The notes: a model not told the origin generated them from the letters alone. A DNA stretch of 64,000 nucleotides from Tolypothrix bouteillei VB521301 (GCF_000760695.4 NZ_JHEG04000001.1:1334717-1398716), one strand, 5' to 3'; numbered from the stretch's first letter, positions 18,051-27,052 are shown. Made by a program: numbers and translations.

Positions 18051-18279
18051 TTTTCCTCCTAACAACTGTACAAATGAGGACGGGTAAGGATACCCATCCC
18101 ACAAGAATCTAATTTAATTCAGTTATGTAAATTTAATTTTTAGGTGAGTTCGCCTGAATCTAAGTTCAGTTTAATCGCTTAAATCATTTTGGTACTTTTG
18201 TAACAGTGTCTGAATCAACTGAGATGAAGCTCAAAAGGTGGTTTGCTGGAGACAGTTAATCGATATCAGTCAAAGATAA

Positions 18280-18717
18280 AAAATTGGTGATGTATCCGAA
18301 ACTACAATCATTAATAATTCAGCTTTCCTTCTTGTCGCAGTGGCTCGTGAGTTTGGCGATCGCGCCCGCAATCTGTTTCGTGATACTGTCAATCAACACC
18401 TTATTATTTTGACAAATGCATCACCTTCTAAGTGCGTAGACCCCCTATCTGATGCCTACGGTGTACACACATTTTTAGAGATCTCCCTAAAACCTCCGAT
18501 AAATTGGGGGACTTGAAAAATTTCCCCCCTTTTTAAGGGGGGTTAGGGGGGATCGAAACCGCAAGAATGCACTTTAGAAGACTTGTGTACACCACCGTAG
18601 CTATCTGATGCTGGAAGGATGACCTTGCAAGTGCTGATTTTGATTAAAAAGCTGGTAGCGAAATTTCCGCAGTGGTCATTGGTAGTTGATGGGGTGCTGG
18701 TAGAGTGGGATGGGTAG
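18280..18717 (+). pseudogene. Decayed reading frame split by a MITE-like insertion
   Basis: Before the insertion the frame reads AFLLVAVAREFGDRARNLF, then RDTVNQHLIILTNASPSK. After removing 18456-18611 (the element plus one target copy) it continues without a break as AGRMTLQVLILIKKLVAKFP to a TAG at 18715-18717, 93 codons in total. No start codon is present, and a stop lies just upstream at 18277, so the 5' part was already lost. I do not recognise the protein. Confidence 0.55.
18445..18611. mobile_element. 145-bp MITE-like element with 11-bp target duplication
   Basis: The element (18456-18600) begins CTACGGTGTACACA and ends TGTGTACACCACCGTAG. These are inverted termini that match apart from a 3-bp indel. 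It is flanked on both sides by CTATCTGATGC (18445-18455 and 18601-18611), an 11-bp direct repeat typical of transposition. Inside is a C6/G6-rich palindrome (CCCCCC, AAGG, GGGG) at about 18523-18552. It has no coding capacity, so it must be moved by a transposase encoded elsewhere. Related pieces occur at 24151-24333. Confidence 0.75.
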
Positions 18718-18750
18718 CGGTCGTTTCACCAATAATATCGACTACCTTAG

Positions 18751-19674
18751 TTAATTTTCCATTGCTCCATAGCTTTCTAAAAGTTGAATTATTTCTGACA
18801 ACTTGGTGTCATCCCAAAAACCTTGTTTGCTTAATTCTTCTGCAACTGCAAGAGCAGTAAAGTTATTTTCATCTTTTGCATTAAAGTCAGCACCAAGTTC
18901 AAGTAATTGCCGAACAGCTTTTGTATTTAACTTAAAGACTGCTAACATTAAAACAGTTTCACCTTGGCTAGAACTGCTATTAATATCTGCTCCAGCTTCA
19001 AGTAATGCTTGGAATATTTCATGGCTAATTTTCGCAGAATTTAAAGCAATCATTAGCGGTGTATATCCCTGTATACTCTCTTCTTTAAGATTAGGATTAG
19101 CACCAGCTTCTAATAAAATACGAACAACTGATAATTGATTATTTCTTATAGCTTTATGCAATGCTGCTTCACCATTAGAGCTAATTGCATTTACATCTAT
19201 GCCTTGAGAAATTGCATTAGAAACAACATTAATATTCCCGAAGAAAGCATCATCAACAAATGCTTCAACAGCATAGTTGTTCTTTTTTTGATGATAAATA
19301 AACCATTTCGGTAATGATTTTTCTGAGATTTCCCGAAGTTCGGGAGATGTTAATGGTGCTAAGTAATCAAAAGCCTCTTGCCAAGCCATACGAGTAGCAA
19401 TTTGTAAAGCAAAGTCGTAACCGCCATCTACCGCATTAACATCTGCGCCTGCTTCAACCAAAAGTTTAACATAATCAATATTACCAACCTCAACAAGGCA
19501 CATTAATATAGTTTTTCCATCTTCATCTTTTTCATTTATATCTAAACAACTAGTTTCCATTAAATTATTAAATACTTCTAATACAGCTTGACAATATATT
19601 TCTTCATCTTCTATACATTGTTTTGTTTTTATATACTCTTTTATCTTCTTATCAACTAATTCAAAAAAAAACAT
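18751..19674 (-). CDS. Ankyrin-repeat protein
   Basis: This 307-residue protein has about five ankyrin repeats: near residues 54-85 (DGKTILMCLVEVGNIDYVKL), around 85-115, 165-196 (NGEAALHKAIRNNQLSVVRI), 199-232, and 235-270 (QGETVLMLAVFKL). The N-terminal 45 residues are helical and charged, without a signal peptide, so it is probably cytoplasmic. Ankyrin repeats mediate protein binding; the partner is unknown. It is isolated between a decayed region and a divergent hypothetical gene. It is AT-richer than its neighbours, which may indicate transfer. Confidence 0.85.
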   Translation of the reverse strand: MFFFELVDKKIKEYIKTKQCIEDEEIYCQAVLEVFNNLMETSCLDINEKDEDGKTILMCLVEVGNIDYVKLLVEAGADVNAVDGGYDFALQIATRMAWQEAFDYLAPLTSPELREISEKSLPKWFIYHQKKNNYAVEAFVDDAFFGNINVVSNAISQGIDVNAISSNGEAALHKAIRNNQLSVVRILLEAGANPNLKEESIQGYTPLMIALNSAKISHEIFQALLEAGADINSSSSQGETVLMLAVFKLNTKAVRQLLELGADFNAKDENNFTALAVAEELSKQGFWDDTKLSEIIQLLESYGAMEN

Positions 19675-19835
19675 ATTTGATTTCAGTACTTAAAAATTAC
19701 TAAAAAACTATATATATGAAAATATTTTTCAACAAAAAGTAATATTTCCATATAAGGTTTGGACTGGGTGGATAGAGTCATGTGCAGTTATGATAGATAG
19801 CGCCAGAAAATATAGTTATTGAGACGGTAGTCAAT

Positions 19836-20456
19836 ATGACATCAAGTATATTGAATGATAACAACGCTGTTGAAGTAGATGGCGTCCGTTTTGAAACTAT
19901 AGTGCTGGAGCCAGTGTTCAACGTACCAAAAAGAACCTTGGTGCAGAAACTGCTGTGCGTATTACAACCTTTATTACCAATACCACCTGGGTATTTTTCC
20001 CCTAGATATTCTGTAAAGATTGGTATTCGTATTACTAATAACACCCCAACTCCTCTTCGATTTAGCTTGTATTTCACCTTGTTTCCGGAAATTGTGAGTG
20101 TAGATAGTCCAGATAGTCCAATTTCCTTTGAAGGGGGCTGTATTAGCCCCAGAGCGCCCTTAGAATCTGATTTTCCTTTTGTCATACCTGGAGAAAGTGT
20201 GGCCTTCTTTCCTAATGCAGAAATCTTTTGGATTTGGGGCGAAAGGCTTGGACTTAGCATGGATAGCGGAGAAGGTGGTAAATGGATTTTTCAACCTTTT
20301 AAGCTTGGTAATTATCAGTTCCGGTTTACGTATAACAATCTAAAGGCAATGGTAACAATGTACGGTTCTGTGAGTACAGATACAAAGTTAATAGAAGGAC
20401 TCTGGACGGGTCAAGTAACAACTCCCCTTGTGGATTTACATTTAGTCCATCTGTAA
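19836..20456 (+). CDS. Uncharacterised 206-residue protein
   Basis: I do not recognise this protein. It lacks a signal peptide or membrane helix. The sequence is rich in aromatic and beta-type residues: VKIGIRITNNTPTPLRFSLY near 68, then SVAFFPNAEIFWIWGERLGL, and GNYQFRFTYNNLKAMV near 170. The pattern suggests an Ig-like beta-sandwich, as in proteins with a NTTPxPLRF-like edge strand. Ribosome site weak. It is divergent from the ankyrin gene and convergent with rppB, so it is a single-gene unit. Confidence 0.55.
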   Translation: MTSSILNDNNAVEVDGVRFETIVLEPVFNVPKRTLVQKLLCVLQPLLPIPPGYFSPRYSVKIGIRITNNTPTPLRFSLYFTLFPEIVSVDSPDSPISFEGGCISPRAPLESDFPFVIPGESVAFFPNAEIFWIWGERLGLSMDSGEGGKWIFQPFKLGNYQFRFTYNNLKAMVTMYGSVSTDTKLIEGLWTGQVTTPLVDLHLVHL

Positions 20457-20503
20457 AGTGAAAGTTAACTAAGCTCACTTACTATTTGGGAATTAGGTGA
20501 AAA

Positions 20504-21805
20504 TTAAGTTAAAGGTAATTGAACCGTAAAAATACTGCCTTTTCCCAACTCACTTTGTACGCTCAAGCTACCTTTATGTGCTTGTACGATCGCCTGTGCG
20601 ATCGCTAATCCCAATCCAGAACCGCCCGTGCTGCGAGAGCGATCGCTATTCACTCGATAAAATCTGTCAAAAATTCGTTTGTGTTCGTGAGGTGCAATCC
20701 CTATTCCACTATCTTGAACTTGAATTATGGCATGACAGCTATCACTATCCAAAATAACCTGAACTTGACCGCCAATTGGCGTGTATTGAATGCCATTCAC
20801 AATCAAATTAGAAACCAAACGATAAATTTGCTCCTCATTACCGATTGCATGCAAAATTTGCTGTTTTCGGACTTCAGATTTCAAATGAATTTGAGATGCG
20901 ATCGCCAAAGCTGCCAGCTCCTCAATTAAATCATCCACAATGTCATTAAGACAACAACGCTCTCGTTTTACCGACACAGCTTGTCTATCCATGCGAGCTA
21001 GTAGAAGCAAATCGGTCACCAAAGCCGTTAAACGCTGATTTTGACGCTGTACAGTTGTTAATATATCCCGTGCTTCTTTGTCATCCAAATCACTCATTAA
21101 CAGCGCAGACTCCACCGTTGCTTGTGTTGCAGCTAAAGGTGTTCGTAACTCGTGAGCTGCATCCGCCGTAAATTGTTCTACTTGCCTGTAAGATTTGTAT
21201 ATTGGTAGCATTGCCAATTCAGACAACCACCAGCTTGCACCACCTACCAAAATCATCGCCAATGGCAATCCCAATAATAAAGCTAACCTCACATTAGCTA
21301 AGTAGCGATCCACATCTTGAAGACTGCGCCCCATTTGCATATGTCCCCAAGGTTGACGATCCCTGGTATGCAGCTCTAGAGAAATCTGATGATAGCGATT
21401 TCCGCTTGCATCTGTAAGAGTTTTCCAGACGATATCACCAGGGGTTACAGGTAACTTTTCCGGTTCAAAACCAGCAGTAGCAACAACCCGTCCGGAACGA
21501 TCTAGCAACCGGACGTAGTAATTACCTTGGTGAACCGCACCCAGAATGTGGCGTTTTGGTTCTGGTTCTGGCAAAAGCTGTCGGGCGGATGGTTCGAGAC
21601 GTTCTGGTTGCTTCAACTCATTTTCAACACTGTCGTGTAAAGTTCCAGCAACAGTTTCCAATTCCCGATTCACAGTTTCCCAGTGAGCATGAACGATGGC
21701 TTCGTATACCCCCAAGCCGCACAAACTCAGTATGAAGCCCATAACTACAGCATACCAGCCAGCCAGCCGCAAACGAGTTTGAGTAAAAAGCTTATGTTGG
21801 TTCAT
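20504..21805 (-). CDS. rppB: Sensor histidine kinase, RppB/NrsS-like
   Basis: This 433-residue membrane histidine kinase has a first membrane helix at about 10-33 (LAGWYAVVMGFILSLCGL) and a periplasmic sensing segment of about 130 residues. A second helix (LLGLPLAMILVGGASWWL) leads to the H-box AADAAHELRTPLAA-like block (visible as TADAAHELRTPLAATQA). The N-box SNLIVNGIQYTP and ATP-lid glycines DSGIGIAPHE and GSGLGLAIAQ are all present. The frame extends to 21847. I use the ATG at 21805, which overlaps the regulator gene by 14 bases. In Synechocystis this pair responds to redox state or nickel; the signal here is unknown. Confidence 0.85.
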   Translation of the reverse strand: MNQHKLFTQTRLRLAGWYAVVMGFILSLCGLGVYEAIVHAHWETVNRELETVAGTLHDSVENELKQPERLEPSARQLLPEPEPKRHILGAVHQGNYYVRLLDRSGRVVATAGFEPEKLPVTPGDIVWKTLTDASGNRYHQISLELHTRDRQPWGHMQMGRSLQDVDRYLANVRLALLLGLPLAMILVGGASWWLSELAMLPIYKSYRQVEQFTADAAHELRTPLAATQATVESALLMSDLDDKEARDILTTVQRQNQRLTALVTDLLLLARMDRQAVSVKRERCCLNDIVDDLIEELAALAIASQIHLKSEVRKQQILHAIGNEEQIYRLVSNLIVNGIQYTPIGGQVQVILDSDSCHAIIQVQDSGIGIAPHEHKRIFDRFYRVNSDRSRSTGGSGLGLAIAQAIVQAHKGSLSVQSELGKGSIFTVQLPLT

Positions 21806-22496
21806 CGGTTGTATTGAGACGGTAACCCTTACCATGAACCGTTTCAATGATATGGGTACTATCGACTTGTGCTAGTTGTCGTCTCAGCAGACGTATTTGT
21901 GCGGCAACAACATTACTTATAGTATCTGCATTCGCCTCCCAAAGCTGATTGCGAATTTGGTCGGTTGTTACAATTTGGTTGGGATGCTTCATAAAATATT
22001 CTAAGAGTTGAAATTCCTTATTAGTTAAAAGAATTTCTTTTTTGTTACCATTTGCCGTCGAACAGTAAACAGTACGATCGCCATAATCTAACGTTAGGTT
22101 AGCAACCTGTAATTGTTGAGGTTGAAACTGAGGAGAACGTCGCTGTAAAGCACGCAATCTTGCTAACAATTCTGCCATCCCAAAGGGCTTGACCAAATAA
22201 TCATCTGCACCTGCATCCAGCCCGGTGACTTTGTCTTCCATACTGTCTTTAGCAGTTAGCATCAACACAGGTAAAGAATTCTTTTTAGCCCGCAACCGCT
22301 TGCACAACTCGATTCCCGACAATCCAGGAAGCAACCAGTCAAAGATTGCGAGAGTATATTGCGTCCAACCTCGTTCGAGATAATCCCATGCTTCGGAACC
22401 ATCCATCACCCAGTCTACAACATACTTTTCCTGGTTGAGAACTCGCTTCATCGCAGCGCCTAAATCTGGTTCATCTTCTACTAGTAAAAGTCTCAT
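21792..22496 (-). CDS. rppA: OmpR-family response regulator, RppA/NrsR-like
   Basis: A 234-residue two-domain regulator. The receiver has acidic residues Glu7/Asp8, the phosphorylated Asp53 in IFDWLLPG, Thr81 and Lys103 in VKPFG. The C-terminal winged helix (about 125-230) includes LLTNKEFQLLEYFMKHP and ETVHGKGYRLN. The receiver sequence strongly resembles cyanobacterial RppA (WTQYTLAIFDWLLPGLSGIE). It precedes and overlaps rppB, so the two are co-translated. A perfect hairpin and a small lipoprotein gene lie immediately upstream; the lipoprotein may belong to the same response. Confidence 0.9.
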   Translation of the reverse strand: MRLLLVEDEPDLGAAMKRVLNQEKYVVDWVMDGSEAWDYLERGWTQYTLAIFDWLLPGLSGIELCKRLRAKKNSLPVLMLTAKDSMEDKVTGLDAGADDYLVKPFGMAELLARLRALQRRSPQFQPQQLQVANLTLDYGDRTVYCSTANGNKKEILLTNKEFQLLEYFMKHPNQIVTTDQIRNQLWEANADTISNVVAAQIRLLRRQLAQVDSTHIIETVHGKGYRLNTTDEPT

Positions 22497-22520
22497 ATTC
22501 TTTAATTAGTTGTTGGTTGT

Positions 22521-22547
22521 TAGTGGTTAGTTGGCTACTAACCACTA
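22521..22547. repeat. Perfect 11-bp hairpin built from a TAGTGGTTAGT repeat
   Basis: Arms TAGTGGTTAGT (22521-22531) and ACTAACCACTA (22537-22547) pair perfectly around TGGCT, with further TGGTTGT/ACCACTA copies on each side. The same heptamer-like motif recurs at 30604-30653 between gatA and its neighbour. It lies between the lipoprotein stop and rppA, where it could reduce read-through. Confidence 0.6.
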
Positions 22548-22559
22548 ACCACTATCATC

Positions 22560-23072
22560 TTATTTATTAAATGTAAAACGTCCATCTACTTTTTTACCAC
22601 CAATATTAGATGTAACTCTTACTTGATATTGACCCGTTGCCTTTTCTGCAAGCATTCCTTCGTAGTGTTTTCCACTTGCATCATAGGTGAGGGGAATTGT
22701 CTTTTGCGTCCCGTCTGGTAACTGAACTAAGGCTGTTACTTTGGCATTAGTAATTGCTTCGTGATTATCTCCTTTTTGCAGGTAAAAATCTAAGTGTGTT
22801 CCATTCGCTTCGTTTAAAGGAACAAATTCCAAGTGATAAGCTCCTGTTTCTACAATTGTTCCCCCATGAGATTTGCCATGTTGCTCTTCTGTTTTTTTGG
22901 CTGCTGTAGCTGAGGCTGTAGGAATGGATTGCTGGTTGTTTGAGGTCGTGCTAGTCTGACTTTTTGCTGTAGAAGATTCTGAATCAGTGGAGCGATTGCT
23001 ATTGCTGCATGCTGCTAGAAATAACATTCCTATAAGCCCTAGAAGAATAAGTTTGGATTTTAATGATTTCAT
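22560..23072 (-). CDS. Putative lipoprotein with FixH/YtkA-like C-terminal domain
   Basis: This 170-residue product has a lipoprotein signal (GLIGMLFLAAC, Cys22) and a Ser/Thr/Gln-rich spacer. A His-containing stretch (EEQHGKSHGGTIVETGAYHL) follows. The C-terminal beta domain (VTALVQLPDGTQKTIPL, then KATGQYQVRVTSNIGGKKVD) resembles FixH/YtkA-type domains found in metal or redox proteins. The histidines could bind metal. Start at 23072 (AAGGAAG ribosome site) rather than the longer frame to 23207. It is transcribed toward rppA/rppB, suggesting a role near that sensory system; this is inference. Confidence 0.65.
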   Translation of the reverse strand: MKSLKSKLILLGLIGMLFLAACSNSNRSTDSESSTAKSQTSTTSNNQQSIPTASATAAKKTEEQHGKSHGGTIVETGAYHLEFVPLNEANGTHLDFYLQKGDNHEAITNAKVTALVQLPDGTQKTIPLTYDASGKHYEGMLAEKATGQYQVRVTSNIGGKKVDGRFTFNK

Positions 23073-23568
23073 TACAGACTTCCTTGTTGAATTTGAAAAA
23101 ATAATAGTTATAAGCTTTCTAAAATACTTATGTTTTCCCCATGTAGTCTTATATAATTTGAGCAATAGCAAACAAAAATCTAGCAAGCATTTCCCACTAG
23201 AATACATCCCTTCCTACAATTAAATGAGACTCTGACACAACCTACTATCAGTTTTACAAAGAGAAATGAAATTAAGATGAAATTAAACAACACGATCTAC
23301 GAGGTTGTTTGAAAAGTGATTTGCTGTGTTTTTAGTACCTATCGCTCCTCCCTGACCCGAATACGGCAATTGGTCGGGATGACGCAACCAAAGCAAAACC
23401 TACAGTGGCGAGTACTGGGGGTTTTGGGTTGCGATTCTTGTTTCACCGCGATCGCTTTTATCTGGAATATGTAGAATGGTGTATATTTTTTCTACAAGTC
23501 CGCAAAGTCCAAGTACATCACTTGTCTTGAAGAATGAACCTATCGGGTCAGCAGCGCGAACATTCTGC

Positions 23569-23875
23569 CTTCACCTGTAGACTGTCAAGTGCTATTCTGA
23601 CTGTTTGCTGTTCCCCAACTTCTCGAATTTTAGAAAAAATTTTACCTGTTGGATGTCTAATGAAGTCCGATAGTGTATTGGTACCCTTGTAAGTAAGAGT
23701 AATACATTTTAAAGTTCAATTTTTTGTATATTCAAATCCAGTCAATTTTGTGACATCACACAACCTTCCTAGTTTTAAGATTGTCCAATGTTCAGGAATT
23801 TTACTTAATCATTCAGCTATTATTCCTAAATGGTCTATATTTAGGACTTTTATTGCTTCTATTGGCTCATTCATC
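23569..23875 (-). pseudogene. Remnant resembling a transposase start and other fragments
   Basis: From an ATG ending at 23875 the minus strand reads MNEPIEAIKVLNIDHLGIIA, close to the N-terminus (DUF4277) of IS1634-type transposases. After a stop the same frame gives KIPEHWTILKLGRLCDVTKL, then TGFEYTK. This resembles the target-recognition start of a type I restriction specificity subunit. After another stop an unrecognised 50-residue piece follows. The three pieces appear to be joined debris; assignments rest on short matches. Confidence 0.35.
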
Positions 23876-24150
23876 GTTTTTTCCACATAGCTACCTAACT
23901 CGATTATTTTATACCAAAAAAGTCTGTAATAATTACTAGTCAATCATTACAAGCTTTTATTTTTAAAATTCATAATTATTAAATCCGCTTTAATCTGTGC
24001 GGAATGTGGGATAAAAACCTTAGTAGGTAAGATTTTGAGTTGAGCCTCCTGATTCTCAATAGTGCCAGTATATTGATAGAGGTTGAACGAAAATCAAGGA
24101 TTTCAAAAAATCATTTTCCGTTCTTTTCCGTCCATTTGATTCCCAACTCG

Positions 24151-24380
24151 ACTTGTGTACACCACCGTAAGCCTTAAAAAGGGGGGAAATACTCTCAAAG
24201 TCCTTTCTTCAATAGTGCATTCATTGCGGTTTCGATCCCCCCTAACCCCCCTTAAAAAAGGGGGGAACTGAATTCCAATTCTCCCTTTTCACTATGTTTC
24301 ATCTCTTTTCTAGAGATCTGTACACCACCGTAGCTAAAAAAGGGGGGAAATACTCTCAAAGTCCTTTTGCCCTCTGCCTT
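24151..24380. repeat. Composite repeat related to the 145-bp MITE
   Basis: TGTACACCACCGTA occurs at about 24156-24169 and again at 24320-24332, and each copy is followed by GGGGGGAAATACTCTCAAAG. Between them lies the inverse complement of the MITE core (palindromic C6/G6 block and CGAAACCGC). The termini are direct rather than inverted, so this is a rearranged or nested copy. No flanking duplication was found. Confidence 0.5.
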
Positions 24381-24399
24381 TCTTCGGTAAAACTTAGAC

Positions 24400-26328
24400 T
24401 TAAGATTCTCGTCCTGAAGCCCAAGTATCGCGCCACTTAACAGTACCTTCTTTGGCAATAACCCAACGGCGAGTCATGAGATTTTCTCGAAGGGGGGAAG
24501 TTCCTTCTCTCAACATCGCGTATTTATAGCTGATGAGCTTACCAGCGCTTTCATTAAAGGGAATTTCGGCAAACCACGTGTTTTCGTTTATGTATTCCAA
24601 AGGATATGCTTTGGCGATATCCCAATTGCCCAATTCCGGACAGTCACCAATGACTACGATTCTTTCACCTAGTTGAGTACGCACTCCGTTAAGCTGTGCG
24701 CGTACAATAGTTTGCCCTTTGACTCGCTCTCCAACACGGCTGAGTACAATTACACCGTGTTCTTCTAGTTGTAGGTCATAAATTTTACCATCTTTAACTT
24801 CATACTTATTGCGAGTCATGACACAGGTATGTTCTCCATCAGGTAAGTCTGTAGCAACTTCTGGTATGGTCGTAGAACCACCTCTATTGAGTGCAACAAA
24901 GCACACTGAGTCACGATAGCGGCGTACATAACAGTAAATATCAGGGGTGATGTATTTTTCCCACTGGCTACCCATTGATAAAGCAGGATTGAGTCGCCGC
25001 AAACCAGATAGTAACCTGATATAACGATATATTTCCGTATCTATATCCCACTTATCCATCATCGGGCGGTTGTAGGGATCGTTACCGCCATTGGTATCGT
25101 CGTGAAGATATTGTTCCGTACCGTAATAGATACAGGGAATACCGCGAGAGGTCATAATGAGGACAGTTGCTAGCATTAACCTCGCTGGATCGGAATTCAA
25201 CGATTGGAAGCGGGGCATATCGTGATTGTCAATGAAGGTGATGAGTTCTGTCGCCCCGCTGTACCGATAATCTAAATCAAAAATGTCTTTAATTAGATAA
25301 AATCCCGCTTCAGCACTTTCACCTAAAGCTTGCCTAATAGCGACACACAGCCCAAAATCTAAAATAGTCATTCCAGAGTTGTTGGCAAACTCTACAGAGC
25401 GATCGTCTTGGGGATGGCTGTAAATCCACTCGCCAAAAATAAACACATCTGGTTTGTGATTGTACATATCACCAGTAAATTCTTGCCAAAACCAGATGGG
25501 CATATGCTTGACAGTATCGACTCGCAGTGCATCAACACCCCGATCCAACCATTGTTTAATTGCTGCTTTGATATAGCTGCGGTATTCGATATTGTTTTCA
25601 TTAAAGGTTGCTAGACCTGCAAGTTCGCAGTTTTGCACTTGCCATTCATTTTCCCAATCTTGTACTTCACCATAATGGTGATACCAGTGAGCTTCATCAT
25701 CGTTAAAGTCAGCAATTTTGACTCCATCGTCGTATAGTTCGCCTTTACGACCACTGATATCGGGGCTACTGTGGTTGCAAACTATATCTAGCACTAGCTT
25801 CATCTTACGCTTGTGCAGTTCCTCAATCAACTTGTCAAATGTTGTATTTCTTGTTTCCTGCGTTTTGTTTAAAGACGGTTCTTCCCCCGTAGCAATAAAT
25901 CGAGGATTTATCCGCTTAAAATCCCTTGTCCAATAGCCATGCATGGCTGCATTGCCTACAAATAAGTCTTCTACTTGCTCAAATAAAGGAGTTAACCAGA
26001 TTGCAGTCACTCCCATGTTTTTCAAATAATCTAATTTGTCGATCACACCCTGTAAGTCACCACCCCAGTATTTTCCCCAATCCTGTTTGGTAGGATCGTA
26101 CAGTTCTGCATTAGCACCTGTACTATTTTCTAAATCACCATCATAAAAGCGATCGACGACAATAAAGTAAAGAGTTTCCTGACGAAACTCAATATCCCTA
26201 GTAAACAGAAATTCCAGGTCAATTTCTGTCTCTGATGGTGTTGTTTCAATAATGGCAGAGACTTCTGCACCAGCATCATCTACTTTGTACTGCTCTTCGG
26301 AAAATAATGAGGGAGGGGTGTTTACCAT
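24400..26328 (-). CDS. Alpha-amylase family (GH13) enzyme with C-terminal starch-binding CBM20
   Basis: This 642-residue enzyme has a GH13 TIM barrel: FIVVDRFYDGDLEN near 58, the conserved DIVCNHSSPD, nucleophile Asp in ALRVDTVKHMP, acid/base Glu in IFGEWIYSHP, and transition-state Asp in FIDNHDMPRF. After the beta-sandwich domain, residues from about 545 form a CBM20 (VIGDCPELGNWDIAKAYPLE, with the Trp site). There is no signal peptide, so it likely acts on glycogen or maltodextrin inside the cell. Start: the ATG ending at 26328; a longer TTG-started frame adds 16 residues. Hydrolase versus glucanotransferase activity is undecided. Confidence 0.88.
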   Translation of the reverse strand: MVNTPPSLFSEEQYKVDDAGAEVSAIIETTPSETEIDLEFLFTRDIEFRQETLYFIVVDRFYDGDLENSTGANAELYDPTKQDWGKYWGGDLQGVIDKLDYLKNMGVTAIWLTPLFEQVEDLFVGNAAMHGYWTRDFKRINPRFIATGEEPSLNKTQETRNTTFDKLIEELHKRKMKLVLDIVCNHSSPDISGRKGELYDDGVKIADFNDDEAHWYHHYGEVQDWENEWQVQNCELAGLATFNENNIEYRSYIKAAIKQWLDRGVDALRVDTVKHMPIWFWQEFTGDMYNHKPDVFIFGEWIYSHPQDDRSVEFANNSGMTILDFGLCVAIRQALGESAEAGFYLIKDIFDLDYRYSGATELITFIDNHDMPRFQSLNSDPARLMLATVLIMTSRGIPCIYYGTEQYLHDDTNGGNDPYNRPMMDKWDIDTEIYRYIRLLSGLRRLNPALSMGSQWEKYITPDIYCYVRRYRDSVCFVALNRGGSTTIPEVATDLPDGEHTCVMTRNKYEVKDGKIYDLQLEEHGVIVLSRVGERVKGQTIVRAQLNGVRTQLGERIVVIGDCPELGNWDIAKAYPLEYINENTWFAEIPFNESAGKLISYKYAMLREGTSPLRENLMTRRWVIAKEGTVKWRDTWASGRES

Positions 26329-26742
26329 TTTGAAGAACCGATCTCTAAATTTACAGGTAGCTATATCCGCAAACAATGTTATCTATAAAACATTGATTGA
26401 GTATGTGTTGACAGTATTATCTAATCTATCTTTGGGTTTAACTATCTATCTTTAGGAGTACCAGTATAATGCTGTTTTGATAATAGGGAGTAGGGATCTC
26501 CTCGTTTCCAGATCGCTGCAAGGGAGTAGCTCCTCAACCTACGTTTTTAAATTGCAATAAAAGTTGCATATTTTAATTAAAGACTATAGTAAAGTCACTG
26601 ATTTAATGAAGTTACGTGTACTTTCACTAACTATGTAGCTTTCAATAAAGAATTGTATGTGTTCGCAAACAGGAGCCTCTTTCAGTTCATATACTAAATA
26701 CATTCTCATAGTTTGCTCTGCGGAGCATTTGGAGGTCCTAAA
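26329..26742. other. Intergenic region upstream of amylase and of a small gene
   Basis: About 410 bases, AT-rich, between divergent genes, so promoters for both should lie here. The only notable item is a GGAGG ribosome site just before 26743. No RNA gene or repeat recognised. Confidence 0.4.
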
Positions 26743-26943
26743 ATGGTTCACACATACGAAGTATTAGTCGATACTAGAGAATGTCTTGACCAATTACACA
26801 GTACCTTTCAAAGCGAGACAACACGTTACGAAATAGACGCTGAATCAAAATTCAAAGCTAATGCTATGGCACGCATTCAGGCTAGAAGCGAGCGTCCACA
26901 GTGTACTGAATATGATGTTAGGGTAACAAGGCTTTTAAAATAA
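26743..26943 (+). CDS. Small uncharacterised 66-residue protein
   Basis: The product (MVHTYEVLVDTRECLDQLHS at its start) is charged, with no membrane helix. A GGAGGTCC site seven to ten bases upstream supports this ATG over one 30 bases earlier. The sequence looks like a small alpha/beta protein: the N-terminal strand-like EVLVDTRE, a central helix FKANAMARIQARSER, and a final strand YDVRVTRLL. Family not recognised. The following stretch is GC-rich with a hairpin-like GGGCGCAAGGCATTGCGCC that may end its transcript. Confidence 0.55.
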   Translation: MVHTYEVLVDTRECLDQLHSTFQSETTRYEIDAESKFKANAMARIQARSERPQCTEYDVRVTRLLK

Positions 26944-27029
26944 AGCAAATAAAATTTTTAATGTGTTGTAAAACTCCGTCTGTATTTTAAAGCTTCAGGC
27001 GGAGTTGCTATATGGATGGTTAGTGGTTC

Positions 27030-27052
27030 TTAGGGGCGCAAGGCATTGCGCC
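27030..27052. repeat. Short GC-rich palindromic element
   Basis: GGGGCGCAAGGCATTGCGCC forms a hairpin with GGCGCAA/TTGCGCC arms. It resembles dispersed cyanobacterial palindromes found in gene-free DNA. It lies between the small gene and the convergent HTH gene and could work as a terminator. Confidence 0.4.

Larger units (their letters stand above)
23073..24399. other. Decayed intergenic DNA with gene fragments and repeats
   Basis: About 1.3 kb without an intact gene. Minus-strand fragments are visible at 23569-23875, and repeat DNA at 24151-24380. Between them the sequence is AT-rich with stops in all frames. At about 23303-23330 a GAGGTTGTTTGAAAAGTG stretch resembles the end of an insertion sequence, but no partner end was found. 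Confidence 0.45.

Noticed and set aside
18523..18552. CCCCCC/GGGGGG palindrome as a terminator
   Set aside because: It is part of the MITE-like element, and similar palindromes occur at 24225-24265 and 59498-59537 outside gene ends.
19778..20260. 160-codon minus-strand frame opposite the 206-residue hypothetical gene
   Set aside because: Low-complexity composition and no ribosome site; the plus-strand frame is longer and more protein-like.
23303..23330. GAGGTTGTTTGAAAAGTG as an insertion sequence end
   Set aside because: No matching inverted end, target duplication or transposase frame was found nearby.
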